Source: Paenibacillus daejeonensis DSM 15491
GTDB taxonomy: Bacteria; Bacillota; Bacilli; Paenibacillales; Paenibacillaceae
Assembly (NCBI RefSeq): GCF_000378385.1
Contig: NZ_KB899673.1
Span: forward strand, 90,797-154,796
Length of the DNA: 64,000 nt
Reading direction: 5' to 3'
The position numbers and the translations under genes are program-made. The first letter of the stretch is position 1. The number at the start of each line of letters is the position of its first letter. Shown piece by piece: positions 9,125 to 16,959 of this stretch. A model generated the notes under the pieces. The model had not been told where the DNA came from, made no database searches, and saw only the letters and a program-made list of their open reading frames with translations.

Positions 9125-9211
9125 ATATCCCTATGAAGCCTACCGCCCTTAAAAGCGGCTATTGCCCGAGAGCCGTGCCCCACACGGCTCTCTTCGCAAT
9201 GAGGTTTTGTT
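9082..9211 (-). ncRNA. Putative antisense antitoxin RNA of the type I module
   Basis: Convergent to the toxin gene and overlapping its 3' end. A minus-strand promoter (9218-9247) would start an RNA near 9211 that contains a perfect 10-bp hairpin GAGAGCCGTG / CACGGCTCTC (9168-9192), a smaller CCGC/GCGG hairpin (9143-9158) and ends at the shared inverted repeat ACAAATA(A)GACCGC (9082-9124), which serves as terminator for both directions. This is the BsrG/SR4-like tail-to-tail layout. The RNA is inferred, not observed. Confidence 0.6.
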
Positions 9212-9217
9212 ACCCCG

Positions 9218-9247
9218 ATTATAACACGTATTATATGCTTACGTCAC
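9218..9247 (-). promoter_or_regulatory. Extended -10 promoter of the antitoxin RNA
   Basis: On the minus strand GTGACG (9247-9242), an 18-base spacer and TGTTATAAT form a strong extended -10 promoter pointing towards the toxin gene. The nitroreductase gene lies upstream of it on the same strand, so it is not needed for a protein gene. Confidence 0.65.
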
Positions 9248-9265
9248 ATAGAAACATACAACTAA

Positions 9266-9847
9266 CTACAATCCCTCCACCCAGACAATCTTCTCCTCTA
9301 CAGGCCCACGGCGGCCCGCTGGCGGCTCAATGTCCGGATAGCCCAGGTAGATCAGCGCAACGATCTCGTCATCCAGCTCCAGTTGAAATTTCTCTTTCAT
9401 TATAGGATGATACATCGGTTCACCTGAGCGCCAGATCGCGGCCAGACCCTTAGCATGTGCAGCCAGCAGCAGGTTTTGCGTTGCCGCATGGGCCGCAGCC
9501 AGCTCCTCGATCCGGATAACCTTGTCCAGTTTCGAAGGCTTGCAGACCAGGGCAATGACGACCGGCGCCCGGAAGGCCTTGGCGTGTGCTGTGGCTGCCT
9601 TCGCCTCAAGCTGGTCCGTGTCCGTGTCCGACAGCTCGCTCTCCGCACGAACGATCGCCGCATAACCCTCCCCCAGCTTCCCGCGTCCCTCGCCAGTCAT
9701 AACAATAAAGGACCAAGGCTCCGTCGCATGATGACTGGGTGCCCAATTCGCTGCCTCCAATAGCTCCAGAATCGTCTCTCGTTCCACCGGATCCTGCTTC
9801 ACACGCCCCATGCTGCGCCGCTCACGAATGGCTTCCATCAGTTCCAT
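9266..9847 (-). CDS. Nitroreductase family protein (YdjA-like)
   Basis: 193 residues, the short form of the FMN-dependent nitroreductase fold. The N-terminus MELMEAIRERRSMGRVKQDP carries the RRS FMN-phosphate motif, followed by ANWAPSHHATEPWSFIV and, near the end, LGYPDIEPPAGRRGP, the usual closing motif. It is a cytoplasmic flavoprotein using NAD(P)H, with natural substrate unknown. It stands alone, on the opposite strand from the ketosynthase unit that follows, with a GGAG-type site before the ATG. Confidence 0.9.
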   Translation of the reverse strand: MELMEAIRERRSMGRVKQDPVERETILELLEAANWAPSHHATEPWSFIVMTGEGRGKLGEGYAAIVRAESELSDTDTDQLEAKAATAHAKAFRAPVVIALVCKPSKLDKVIRIEELAAAHAATQNLLLAAHAKGLAAIWRSGEPMYHPIMKEKFQLELDDEIVALIYLGYPDIEPPAGRRGPVEEKIVWVEGL

Positions 9848-10011
9848 CTCTATTCATCTCCTTTCACCCAAATGTATCATATTGTCAGAATGCCTGTCGA
9901 CCGGATCAGGAGCAGCGGGGTACCAGAAAAACTTAGGTCTGTTGCACATTCTCTCGACAAGGTATGATGATTACCATAGCAATGTAAAATCTACCAGAGG
10001 ATGTGATAGCC

Positions 10012-12015
10012 ATGGCTACACGGAACAAAAACCAAGAACGTCCGGTTTATATTACAGCAATTGGTTCTTTTCTGCCCGGCGAACCCGTCGGCAACGAAGA
10101 GATGGAGGACTACCTCGGTCGCATCGGTGGCAAACCTTCGCGGACCAAGGCTAGAATTCTGAAGGAAAATGGCATTCGGACCCGCTATTATGCAATAGAT
10201 AAAGAGCAAAACACAGTGTACAGTAATACAGACATGGCGGCCCGCGCCATTGCAGATACGATCGACCGTTCATCCGTTCAACATGCCGATATTGACTATC
10301 TCGCGACTGCCACAACTCACAGTGAGCTGATTATTCCGGGGTTTGCCAGCATGGTGCAGGCCAGTGCCAGACTGCCAGTGATGGAGATCGCGAATCTGCA
10401 TGGGGTGTGCGGCAGCGGGGTGGCTGCCATTCGCTCGGCCTATCTGCAGGTGAAGGCGGGCGGCAAGCACCATGCACTGGCATGTGCGAGCGAATTCCCC
10501 AGCCGCATCTTCAAGAGCAGCCGCTATGAGGATCAGCAGATCTGGAAGGATACCGGCAAGATTCCGTTCGATACCGATTTCCTGCGTTTTATGCTCTCCG
10601 ACGGCGCCGGTGCCATGCTCATGCAGCGCAAGCCGGCAAGACGAGGTCTGTCCCTGCGCGTAGAATGGGTTGACATTCGCTCGTATGCCAGCGATTATGA
10701 TACGTGTATGTACGCTGGAGCCAACAAAACCCACGATGGGCATCTGGACAAGAGCTGGCTCGACTACCCCACTTACCGGGAAGCGGCTGACGCCGGTGCT
10801 ATTAATATGAAGCAAGACATCCGGCTGGTGAACGAAATGCCGAAGCTGGGCGTCCGTGATTTCTTTTCGCTCATTGATGAGGGCAAGCTCGATCCATCCG
10901 ATATCAGCTGGATGGCCTGCCACTATTCCTCCCACTTCTTCCGCAGCGAAGTATTTCGCCTGCTGGAGCTTGGTGGAGCTCCCATTCCGGAGGAGAAATG
11001 GTTCACCAATCTGTATACCAAAGGCAACACCGGCTCCGCATCAATCTTCATCATGCTTGAAGAAATGCTCAATAGCGGCAAGCTCTCCAAGGGTGAGCGT
11101 ATTCTCTGTATGGTGCCAGAGAGCGGTCGCTTCCTGACGACCTTCATGTATCTGACGGTTGTGGATGCCAATGATCATACAGAGCTGGAGGATGAGGAAG
11201 AAACGCAGACCCGTGAATCGACGCCTACCTCCTCCAGCTCGCCAGCTGCAGCCGCTGCGGAATCTATAAGCGGGTCGCGGATTCACGACACCTACGAAAC
11301 GCCGCTTATCCGCGAGCCGGCAGCACCGGATCTTAGTTACGACGAGAGCAATCAGCTGCAGCATTGGCTGGTACGACAACTGGTGCAGGTATGGATCGAT
11401 TTTGAGAAGTCGATCAATCAAGTACCGATTATCGACAAGCTGAACCGGGGCCGCTTTACGATGGAGGATTATCTACGGCTTCTCTATAATATCCGTCAGC
11501 AGGTTATCGACGGCTCGCAGTGGATTGCCCGGGCAGCCTCCAACATCTCCATTGACCGGATCGACCTGCGATCCGCCTTCATCTCCCATGCCAGCGACGA
11601 GCACAAGGATTATCAGATTCTGGAGCGGAATTACCTGGCGGTGGGCGGATCAGCGGAGCAGATCAATTCGGGCGAGAAGAACATTGGCAGCGAAGCGCTC
11701 TCCGCTTATATGTTCCATCGGGCCAGTCGCGAGAATCCATTCGATCTGCTTGGAGCGATGTGGATTATCGAAGGACTCGGTTGCCGGATGGCGCGGTACT
11801 GGGGCGAGCAGATTCAGGAGCAGCTGCAACTGCCAGACGAGCATGTGTCGTTCCTGCTCTATCACAGCGAGAGCGACGTGAATCATTTTGAACGACTCGA
11901 GAAAGGGATCCAGTCTGACATGCTTACCGAAGAAATCGCACGGCGCATTGTCAAAACGGCCAAAGTGACCGCGAGGCTCTACGTGCTGCAGCTTGAAGAA
12001 CTGGACAACGATTAG
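10012..12015 (+). CDS. StlD/DarB-type beta-ketosynthase fused to a haem-oxygenase-like diiron oxidase domain
   Basis: About 667 residues. Residues 10-385 are a KAS III-like ketosynthase closest in motif to the StlD/DarB family (EEMEDYLGRIGGKPSRTKAR; ENGIRTRYYAIDK; MVPESGRF), with catalytic Cys in HGVCGSG (about 133), His in MACHYSSHFF (about 304) and Asn in TKGNTGSAS (about 339). An acidic, then Ser/Ala-rich linker (385-420) leads to a helical domain with FEKS, SDEHKDYQ, WIIEGLG and HSESDVNHFE, the Glu/His spacing of haem-oxygenase-like diiron oxidases. DarB/StlD enzymes condense acyl chains to cyclohexanedione or resorcinol precursors; the oxidase part may finish the product. A GTG at 10003 is an alternative start; AGAGG favours the ATG at 10012. 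Confidence 0.8.
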   Translation: MATRNKNQERPVYITAIGSFLPGEPVGNEEMEDYLGRIGGKPSRTKARILKENGIRTRYYAIDKEQNTVYSNTDMAARAIADTIDRSSVQHADIDYLATATTHSELIIPGFASMVQASARLPVMEIANLHGVCGSGVAAIRSAYLQVKAGGKHHALACASEFPSRIFKSSRYEDQQIWKDTGKIPFDTDFLRFMLSDGAGAMLMQRKPARRGLSLRVEWVDIRSYASDYDTCMYAGANKTHDGHLDKSWLDYPTYREAADAGAINMKQDIRLVNEMPKLGVRDFFSLIDEGKLDPSDISWMACHYSSHFFRSEVFRLLELGGAPIPEEKWFTNLYTKGNTGSASIFIMLEEMLNSGKLSKGERILCMVPESGRFLTTFMYLTVVDANDHTELEDEEETQTRESTPTSSSSPAAAAAESISGSRIHDTYETPLIREPAAPDLSYDESNQLQHWLVRQLVQVWIDFEKSINQVPIIDKLNRGRFTMEDYLRLLYNIRQQVIDGSQWIARAASNISIDRIDLRSAFISHASDEHKDYQILERNYLAVGGSAEQINSGEKNIGSEALSAYMFHRASRENPFDLLGAMWIIEGLGCRMARYWGEQIQEQLQLPDEHVSFLLYHSESDVNHFERLEKGIQSDMLTEEIARRIVKTAKVTARLYVLQLEELDND

Positions 12016-12035
12016 TATGATGGGAGGGAAACCTT

Positions 12036-12935
12036 ATGCCTACACCAGACTACTTTTATGACATGGAGCATAATCCGAAAGACCCCAATCCGTTTTTGGC
12101 CGTCTTTCTGGACCGCAGTATTCCGTTTAATGAAGAAGCCAAGGCCGCCTTTCTGAAGGATTCTTCGCGCAAATCGAGGCAGTTTTTGCTGCCTCTGCTG
12201 CGCCCGTTCGCCAGGCTATCTATTATTTTCATCAAATTGTTCCGGACGGTGCTCCCGAACTCCTTCACGTCTTCCAAGGTTCTTCACCGCATCCTGCACT
12301 GGGGACTGAAGACGTTCGTGACGCCGGAAGCCAACACGATGATTCTAAGGCACTTCATTCTGGGTAGTGAAATATTACAGTTTATCCGCGACAATGTGCC
12401 TGGCGCAGATGTCAAGCTCAATCCACTCAAGCCTTATAAGCTGGAGGACGTCAAGGATGATCTGTTTCTCACGCATGACCTCAACATTTACAACTTCATT
12501 ATCAATCTCAACAAAGAGCTCAAGACCAAAAATCTGGAGATCACCCATCAGAGTAACCTGAACATGGATGCTATCGCTTTGGAGCCCTATCCAATTGAGC
12601 CGCTGCCCCGGCGCTGGACGAACTTCATCGATTTGGTGACCGCCATTGAGTTCTTCACGCCGATCTATCAGCTGTTTCTTAGCGACAATGATTTCTGGCG
12701 GGCCTCGAATTCGCTGCAGCTCGATGAAATTATCGGCATCTATGCGGCCACAATTGTTAACGAACCGCAACGCCTGGCTCTGGTTAACAACAAGCACCCC
12801 ATGGTGCCGCTCATTACGCTGCAAGCCGGCTATCGGCTTGTGCTGCACGGACTCGCAACGGAACAGCTGCATGCCATGCTGGTGGAGAAGAAGAAACAAT
12901 TGCTGCTGCAGTCCTCTCCGACCCATACTGTATAA
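12036..12935 (+). CDS. Unknown protein coupled to the ketosynthase-oxidase fusion
   Basis: 299 residues, 20 bases after the ketosynthase gene, with GGGAGG before the ATG. I do not recognise a domain with confidence. The N-terminal part (DPNPFLAVFLDRSIPFNEEA, then LLPLLRPFARLSIIFIKLF) has a hydrophobic, basic stretch suggesting membrane contact; the rest is mostly helical with a middle segment rich in Asn and Asp (LTHDLNIYNFIINLNKELK) and a C-terminus NEPQRLALVNNKHPMVPL. There is no signal peptide. The tight spacing suggests it acts with the fusion enzyme, for example in handling a lipid-like substrate or product, but this is inference from position only. Confidence 0.75.
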   Translation: MPTPDYFYDMEHNPKDPNPFLAVFLDRSIPFNEEAKAAFLKDSSRKSRQFLLPLLRPFARLSIIFIKLFRTVLPNSFTSSKVLHRILHWGLKTFVTPEANTMILRHFILGSEILQFIRDNVPGADVKLNPLKPYKLEDVKDDLFLTHDLNIYNFIINLNKELKTKNLEITHQSNLNMDAIALEPYPIEPLPRRWTNFIDLVTAIEFFTPIYQLFLSDNDFWRASNSLQLDEIIGIYAATIVNEPQRLALVNNKHPMVPLITLQAGYRLVLHGLATEQLHAMLVEKKKQLLLQSSPTHTV

Positions 12936-12965
12936 TGGAACCTTAACAAGGAGCTGATCGATCAC

Positions 12966-14060
12966 ATGACAATGATCCCGGAAACCAAAACACTGGCGGT
13001 TGTCGGTTCCTATGCCGATGCCGCTGACCCCGGCTTGTACTTGTGCGAATATGATTCGGACAAGGGCAGTCTGAAGATTGTACAGGAAGTGAGCGGACTT
13101 CAAAATCCGACCTTCGCAACAATCGATGGCGACAAGCTTACGGTCTATGCCATCTCCGAGGAGACCGATGAGGCTGGCCAACGAAAGGGCTATGCCTCGG
13201 CTTTCAAGCTGGACCCCGTCGCCTTGCAATTGACATTAATCAACAAAGAAGAGACCGTGCCTGCCCCCACCTGCCACATCGAGCTGGATCATTCGGGCAG
13301 CAGTGTGCTCGTTTCGAGCTATCACGGCGGGCTGCTGGGGCTCTCGCCTGTATTGGAGGATGGCGCTCTGGGACTGAACGCCGATCTTCACCAGCATGAA
13401 GGGTCAAGCATTCGGCCAGCGCAGAGCCAAGCCCGGGTACACTCGGTTTTCGTTGACCGTTCCAACCGGTGGGCGATTGCTTCTGATCTGGGACTGGATA
13501 AAGTGTTTGTCTATCAGCTCGACCTGGAGAATTACCGCGTGATTCCTCATCAAGAGGTATCCGTTACCCCGGGCTCGGGTCCGCGGCATTTTGTCTTCCA
13601 CCCGTCGCTGCCCTATGGCTATGTCATTCACGAATTGAATGGTACCATTTCTGCCTTCTCCTTTGATGAGGATCAGGGTAAACTGGAGGAAGTTCAGACC
13701 CTATCGACCCTCCCCGAAGATTTCGAAGGGGAAAACGGCTGCGCCGACATTCATATTTCTCCGGATGGCCGGTTCTTGTACGGCTCTAATCGCGGACACG
13801 ACAGCTTGGCCGTGTTTGCCATCGATGAGGAGAGCGGCAAGCTGACACTAGTCGAAATTACATCTACGCTGGGCGGGCATCCGCGTAACTTCGCGATCTC
13901 ACCCGACGGCCGATTTATACTGGTGGCGAACCGGGACGGCAACCATATCGTGACCTTCCATCGCGATGAGGAATCCGGCAAGTTGACGCCCGCTGGTCTT
14001 GAGCTATCAGTGTCCAAGCCTGTCTGTATCAAATTCGTCTCCGTTATGGAAGCTCACTAA
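12966..14060 (+). CDS. Lactonase family protein (6-phosphogluconolactonase-like beta-propeller)
   Basis: 364 residues, the length of seven-bladed YkgB/Pgl-type lactonases. Repeated blade motifs are visible (ISPDGRFLYGSNRGHDSLAV; ISPDGRFILVANRDGNHIV; VFVDRSNRWAIASDLGLDKV), as is GSGPRHFVFHPSLPYGYV. No signal peptide. AAGGAG stands before the ATG and the gene is 30 bases behind the unknown gene, so it is probably the third gene of the ketosynthase unit; whether it hydrolyses a product lactone or is a general metabolic enzyme cannot be told from the sequence. A terminator follows. Confidence 0.88.
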   Translation: MTMIPETKTLAVVGSYADAADPGLYLCEYDSDKGSLKIVQEVSGLQNPTFATIDGDKLTVYAISEETDEAGQRKGYASAFKLDPVALQLTLINKEETVPAPTCHIELDHSGSSVLVSSYHGGLLGLSPVLEDGALGLNADLHQHEGSSIRPAQSQARVHSVFVDRSNRWAIASDLGLDKVFVYQLDLENYRVIPHQEVSVTPGSGPRHFVFHPSLPYGYVIHELNGTISAFSFDEDQGKLEEVQTLSTLPEDFEGENGCADIHISPDGRFLYGSNRGHDSLAVFAIDEESGKLTLVEITSTLGGHPRNFAISPDGRFILVANRDGNHIVTFHRDEESGKLTPAGLELSVSKPVCIKFVSVMEAH

Positions 14061-14091
14061 TAAGACACTAAGTCCTTAGTTTCACATAAAT

Positions 14092-14131
14092 CCGTATCCT
14101 CTCTGGCTCGGCCTGGAGGATACGGTTTTTT
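14092..14131 (+). terminator. Rho-independent terminator after the lactonase gene
   Basis: CCGTATCCTC / GAGGATACGG pairs perfectly over 10 bp with a 14-base loop and is followed by T6. Confidence 0.9.
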
Positions 14132-14158
14132 ATCGTGTACACTTTTCTCTGGAAAGCC

Positions 14159-14177
14159 TTTTACATCCTGTGTAAAA
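14159..14177. promoter_or_regulatory. Perfect dyad upstream of the PAS kinase gene
   Basis: TTTTACA-TCCTG-TGTAAAA is a perfect 7-bp inverted repeat about 70 bases before the kinase ATG and downstream of the preceding terminator. Its place fits an operator. No regulator can be named. Confidence 0.45.
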
Positions 14178-14248
14178 TGGTTAATGACAGGTATCCGCCT
14201 ATCTTCAGTGCGGCTCTTTACATTTGATATTCACCTAAGGAGGCGCAG

Positions 14249-16876
14249 TTGATGATTAATCTGCCTCGACAAGCGTCGATCTACGAACAGATGTACAATT
14301 ATGCCCCGATTGGCATTTCACTCGTTACTATTGAAGATGGCTGTTGGCAAAGCGCTAACCGTTATCTTTGTGATATGCTCGGCTACGAGGAGCAGGAGTT
14401 AATTCGCCTTACTTGCGAGGAGATTACTCATCCCGATGATGTCGGTAAACTGGACTGTCCTGAGATCTATCAATATTTGCTGCACTCCTCCGACCCCATG
14501 CCTGTCTATGAACTGGAGCTCCGCCTCCGGCACAAGAAGGGCCATATGGTCTGGACCTCCCTGCACGTCTCTCTAATCCGTTGTCCGGATGAGGAGTTCA
14601 AGGATTGTCTCATGGTCCAGTATGTCAATGTGACCCAGCAGAAAGCGAATGAGAAGAAGCTTCTGGAGAATCAGAATCTGTACAAGCTGATCACTCGCCA
14701 TACGAACGATTTGCTCTCGATTAGTCGTCCCGATGGTACGCTGGAGTTCATCTCGCCATCGGTCACGACCTTGCTGGGTTATACCGAGGAGGAGATGCTT
14801 AGCAATAATCGTACGTCCTTCTACCATCCCGATGATGCTCGCGAGATGCGGGAGCCGACCAAGCTTTTTTCTGAGACGGATACGTTTACCCGACGGATTC
14901 GCCATAAGGATGGGTACTATCTATGGTTCGAGACTTCCTTCCAAATCTTGAGAGACGATAATGGACAGATTGAAAAAGTGATATCCATTGGCCGAAACGT
15001 CACCGAACTTAAAAAAAATGACCTTACGATGGCCGAAGCGCAGCGGATTGCCCGAATAGGTGCATGGGACTATGATCTGGCGAACAAGAAACTAACGATC
15101 TCCGAGGAAACGCGTCATATCTTTGGCGGCCGAATCGGAGGCAGCAAGGAAGATATTCAATATCTGAAGGATTGCCTCCATCCTGAAGATGCGGACCGTA
15201 TCACTAGCGCGCTCTGTTCATCCATTCAGTCCGGCAACAGCCATTCGATGACGTTTCGGATCATCCATGAGGATCAGTCTATTGCTCATATCCACTCCCG
15301 TTGGGAAATATTCCATAACGATCAGGGGCAACCCATGCAGATAATTGGTGTGGTGCAGGATATTACCCAACAGCGCCTGATGGACATTAAGCTCAAGGAA
15401 AGCGAGCAGCGCTATAAATCTTTATTTGAGTATAACCCCGCCAGTGTCTACTCCATGGATATGGAAGGCAATTATTTGACGGCCAACGCCAGCATGGAGT
15501 CTTTGACGGGCTATACCATTGAAGAGCTCACAGGCATGTATTTTGGTCCGATCGTACCCGAACAGGATATTGCCAAGACGCTGTATCACTTCAATCTCGC
15601 CCGGGAAGGCTATCCACAGAATTATGAGATCTCAATTATTCATAAAGAGGGTCATCTGGTCGATATTAGCGTGGCCAACATTCCAATAATCGTGAATGAC
15701 CGAATCGTTGGAGTGTTCGGTATTTCAAGTGACATCACGCAACGGAAACGGTATGTGGAGCAGATTGAGAAACTGAGCTATGAACACACACTCATTCTAA
15801 ATTCCGTTTCCGAAGGAATCTTCGGTGTCGATGCCGAGGGACAGCCGATGTTTATCAATCCGGCTGGCGCTGCCATGCTGGGCTATACCTCCCGCCAGTG
15901 GCTGAGCAACCCTCGCTTTGAACAGTTGTTTCAAACCATCGACGGCCAGGAACGGCCGGCTGATCAGTCACCGATCCAAGAGACGTTGCTTCATGGTCGC
16001 AGCAGAGGTCGTGCGGAAGGCGTATTCTGGCGGGCGGACGGCACGAGTCTGCTGGTAGAATACCAGATTACACCCATCTACGATAAAGGCGAACGCAAAG
16101 GTGCGGTCGTGGTGTTCCGTGACAAGACCGGCGAGCATGAGATCATCCGTGCCAAGGAATCGGCAGAACGGGCTGACCAGGCGAAGTCGGAATTTCTCGC
16201 CATTATCAGTCATGAGCTTCGTACGCCGATGAATGGCATTGTAGGGATGGCCGGCTTGCTCGGTGAGACGTCTCTCGATGAGGAACAGGCACACTATACG
16301 AGGGTCATTCAGGAAGGCAGCGAAGCGCTGCTGCGGATCTTGAACGAGATTCTCGATTTCAGCAAAATGGAAGCTGGCAAGATGAAACTGGAGATGGAGC
16401 CCGTCAGCATTCGGGATGTGATTCGCAGCTCTATGCAGTTATTTGAAGCCAAGGCAAGGGAAAAAGGACTGACTTTGACCATCTCCATTCCTTCGACCAT
16501 TCCAAGCGTGATCATGAGTGACAGTGCCCGATTGCGCCAGTTGCTAATCAATTTGATTGGCAATGCCGTCAAATTTACAGATCAAGGTACAATATCGGTA
16601 TTTGCTGACATTGAGCCTTTCGCTGATGAAGAGCATGCCGCTTTGACGTTAACGATTCAAGATTCCGGGATTGGGATTCCAGCCGAGAAGCTGGACCAAT
16701 TATTCATCTCGTTTTCCCAGCTTCATCCGGCAATTAATCGATTGTATGGCGGGACAGGGCTCGGTCTGGCAATCTGCAAAAAAATTGTTGAGCTGATGGG
16801 CGGCATGATTAGCGTCGAAAGTATAGAGCATGAAGGCTCGACCTTCACCCTCACGCTACCCGTCCGGTTGAACTAA
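14249..16876 (+). CDS. Multi-PAS soluble sensor histidine kinase
   Basis: 875 residues with no membrane segment. About five PAS/PAC units occupy residues 10-640 (for example YAPIGISLVTIEDGCWQSAN; ISRPDGTLEFISPSVTTLLG; YNPASVYSMDMEGNYLTANA; FGVDAEGQPMFINPAGAAML), each with the following PAC-type strand ending in a D-T or T-Q connector. The HisKA domain has the acceptor histidine in SHELRTPMNGIVG (about 655), then HATPase_c with LINLIGNAVKFTDQG and GTGLGLAICKKIVELMGG. There is no receiver domain and no response regulator beside it, so the partner is elsewhere. AAGGAGG precedes the ATG by 7 bases. The signal is unknown. Confidence 0.93.
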   Translation: MMINLPRQASIYEQMYNYAPIGISLVTIEDGCWQSANRYLCDMLGYEEQELIRLTCEEITHPDDVGKLDCPEIYQYLLHSSDPMPVYELELRLRHKKGHMVWTSLHVSLIRCPDEEFKDCLMVQYVNVTQQKANEKKLLENQNLYKLITRHTNDLLSISRPDGTLEFISPSVTTLLGYTEEEMLSNNRTSFYHPDDAREMREPTKLFSETDTFTRRIRHKDGYYLWFETSFQILRDDNGQIEKVISIGRNVTELKKNDLTMAEAQRIARIGAWDYDLANKKLTISEETRHIFGGRIGGSKEDIQYLKDCLHPEDADRITSALCSSIQSGNSHSMTFRIIHEDQSIAHIHSRWEIFHNDQGQPMQIIGVVQDITQQRLMDIKLKESEQRYKSLFEYNPASVYSMDMEGNYLTANASMESLTGYTIEELTGMYFGPIVPEQDIAKTLYHFNLAREGYPQNYEISIIHKEGHLVDISVANIPIIVNDRIVGVFGISSDITQRKRYVEQIEKLSYEHTLILNSVSEGIFGVDAEGQPMFINPAGAAMLGYTSRQWLSNPRFEQLFQTIDGQERPADQSPIQETLLHGRSRGRAEGVFWRADGTSLLVEYQITPIYDKGERKGAVVVFRDKTGEHEIIRAKESAERADQAKSEFLAIISHELRTPMNGIVGMAGLLGETSLDEEQAHYTRVIQEGSEALLRILNEILDFSKMEAGKMKLEMEPVSIRDVIRSSMQLFEAKAREKGLTLTISIPSTIPSVIMSDSARLRQLLINLIGNAVKFTDQGTISVFADIEPFADEEHAALTLTIQDSGIGIPAEKLDQLFISFSQLHPAINRLYGGTGLGLAICKKIVELMGGMISVESIEHEGSTFTLTLPVRLN

Positions 16877-16898
16877 TGTTCTGGAGGGATAGCATGTC

Positions 16899-16944
16899 AA
16901 AAAGCGTTGATCCTGTGCTTACACACAAGGGATCAACGCTTTTT
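16899..16944. terminator. Bidirectional terminator between convergent kinase and MFS genes
   Basis: A perfect 15-bp inverted repeat (AAAAAGCGTTGATCC / GGATCAACGCTTTTT) with T5 on both outgoing sides; it can stop both genes. Confidence 0.9.
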
Positions 16945-16959
16945 GGCTTGTTGCTTCCG

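Noticed and set aside
9090..9405. C-terminal extension of the toxin frame to 128 residues
   Set aside because: It crosses a terminator hairpin and the antitoxin gene and overlaps the nitroreductase gene by 140 bases; best explained by a frameshift.
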